From the NCBI GenBank assembly GCA_937927945.1, contig CALEYW010000006.1, positions 1 to 64,000 of the forward strand: a stretch of DNA of 64,000 nucleotides, written 5' to 3'. The stretch comes from an uncultured candidate division WPS-2 bacterium (GTDB lineage Bacteria; Vulcanimicrobiota; Vulcanimicrobiia; Vulcanimicrobiales; Vulcanimicrobiaceae). A program made the translations under genes and the position numbers. Below the pieces are notes generated by a model. That model was not told the origin of the DNA and searched no databases. It was given only the letters and a program-made list of their open reading frames with translations. Shown here piece after piece: positions 63,689-64,000 of the stretch. Numbering within the stretch: the stretch's first letter is position 1; the number at the start of each line of letters is the position of its first letter.

Positions 63689-64000
63689 TCAGCCTTCGCC
63701 GCCTGCAGACTTTGGTGTAACGCGTGTCACGAGTTCGTTCAAGACGTCGAAGTTGCGCTCGGCGAGTTGCTCGATCTGCGGGCGCACGCTCTGCAAGTGG
63801 GCGGTCAACTCCGCGCGACGCGCCCACGCATCGTCGAGCCTGCGCGCGATCTCGTCCGCCGCCGGAAGCGGCTGGCCCGGGACGAACAGCGGTGCGGCCG
63901 GATAGGCGAGGTCCTCGCAGAGCGACGTGACCTTGGGATCGTAGGGCAGCGCGAGGAACGGAACGCCGGCCCGCGCGGCGAGGATCAGTGCGTGCAGTCG
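63689..64000 (-). CDS. csaB: CsaB-like polysaccharide pyruvyl transferase, C-terminal part
   Basis: Only the last 103 residues are in the window (the gene continues past the right edge). RLHALILAARAGVPFLALPYDPKV and a helical end with QIEQLAERNF are typical of the CsaB/PssM pyruvyltransferase family that adds ketal-linked pyruvate to cell-wall polysaccharides that anchor S-layer proteins. No SLH-domain protein is visible in the window. Confidence 0.75.
   Translation of the reverse strand, partial: RLHALILAARAGVPFLALPYDPKVTSLCEDLAYPAAPLFVPGQPLPAADEIARRLDDAWARRAELTAHLQSVRPQIEQLAERNFDVLNELVTRVTPKSAGGEG

Overview
The window is GC-rich, densely coded bacterial chromosome. Most genes are tightly packed, and many adjacent starts and stops overlap by 4 nt (ATGA, GTGA, TTGA). 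The gene neighbourhoods are a mosaic. mfd / PpiC-type foldase / mazG / rqcP and yggS-sepF-divIVA resemble Firmicutes, and whiA-gap-pgk-tpiA resembles Actinobacteria and Firmicutes. The lipoprotein-processing genes lgt and lspA and the right-edge csaB add to this. I infer a deep-branching Terrabacteria-type lineage (Candidatus Eremiobacterota/WPS-2 or a relative is my best guess). This rests on gene content and memory of synteny, not on a search.

Left part (1-18.6 kb): the first 73 bases are the end of an IS607-family element that has removed the 5' end of a sulfotransferase gene. Then come mfd, a second intact sulfotransferase-like gene, an EmrAB-type efflux operon, an HD-GYP phosphodiesterase with a small partner, a LuxR-type regulator, an MmcQ-like protein, a CPA1 Na+/H+ antiporter, a DUF1003 membrane protein, a PpiC-type lipoprotein foldase, MazG, a 3-aminobutyryl-CoA ammonia-lyase-like enzyme and a DUF4870 membrane protein.

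Central metabolism (18.6-27 kb): a core-only MetE, RqcP, WhiA, then gap, an NRDE protein and the overlapping run pgk-tpiA-gpmI-pnp. From 27 to 35 kb lie a secreted PHB-depolymerase-like esterase, a YgiB/YgiC-like pair, a secreted repeat lipoprotein, a compact flagellar rod/sigma-28 operon (flgF-flgG-flgJ-like-fliA) and small genes. From 35 to 42 kb, a leftward lgt-yggS-sepF-divIVA-SDR operon stands back to back with a rightward ccdA-lspA-rluD-tgt operon. From 42 to 48.5 kb are a thioesterase, small secreted proteins, a lytic transglycosylase, an IS21-like HTH fragment, clpP, a GT-C-like membrane protein and a GH24 lysozyme.

Right part (48.5-64 kb): a complete branched-chain amino acid operon, ilvC-ilvB-ilv(small)-leuA-leuC-leuD-leuB. 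It is preceded by what looks like a textbook ribosome-mediated attenuator: a promoter, an apparently leaderless 25-codon peptide dominated by Leu/Val/Ile codons, an antiterminator and a U-tailed terminator. This is the strongest regulatory finding. After it come an acyl desaturase, a beta-hydroxyacid dehydrogenase and a full IS607-family element with an intact serine recombinase and a tnpB carrying two frame lesions. ileS, a site-2 protease and the end of csaB follow. The two IS607 ends are in the same orientation about 60 kb apart.
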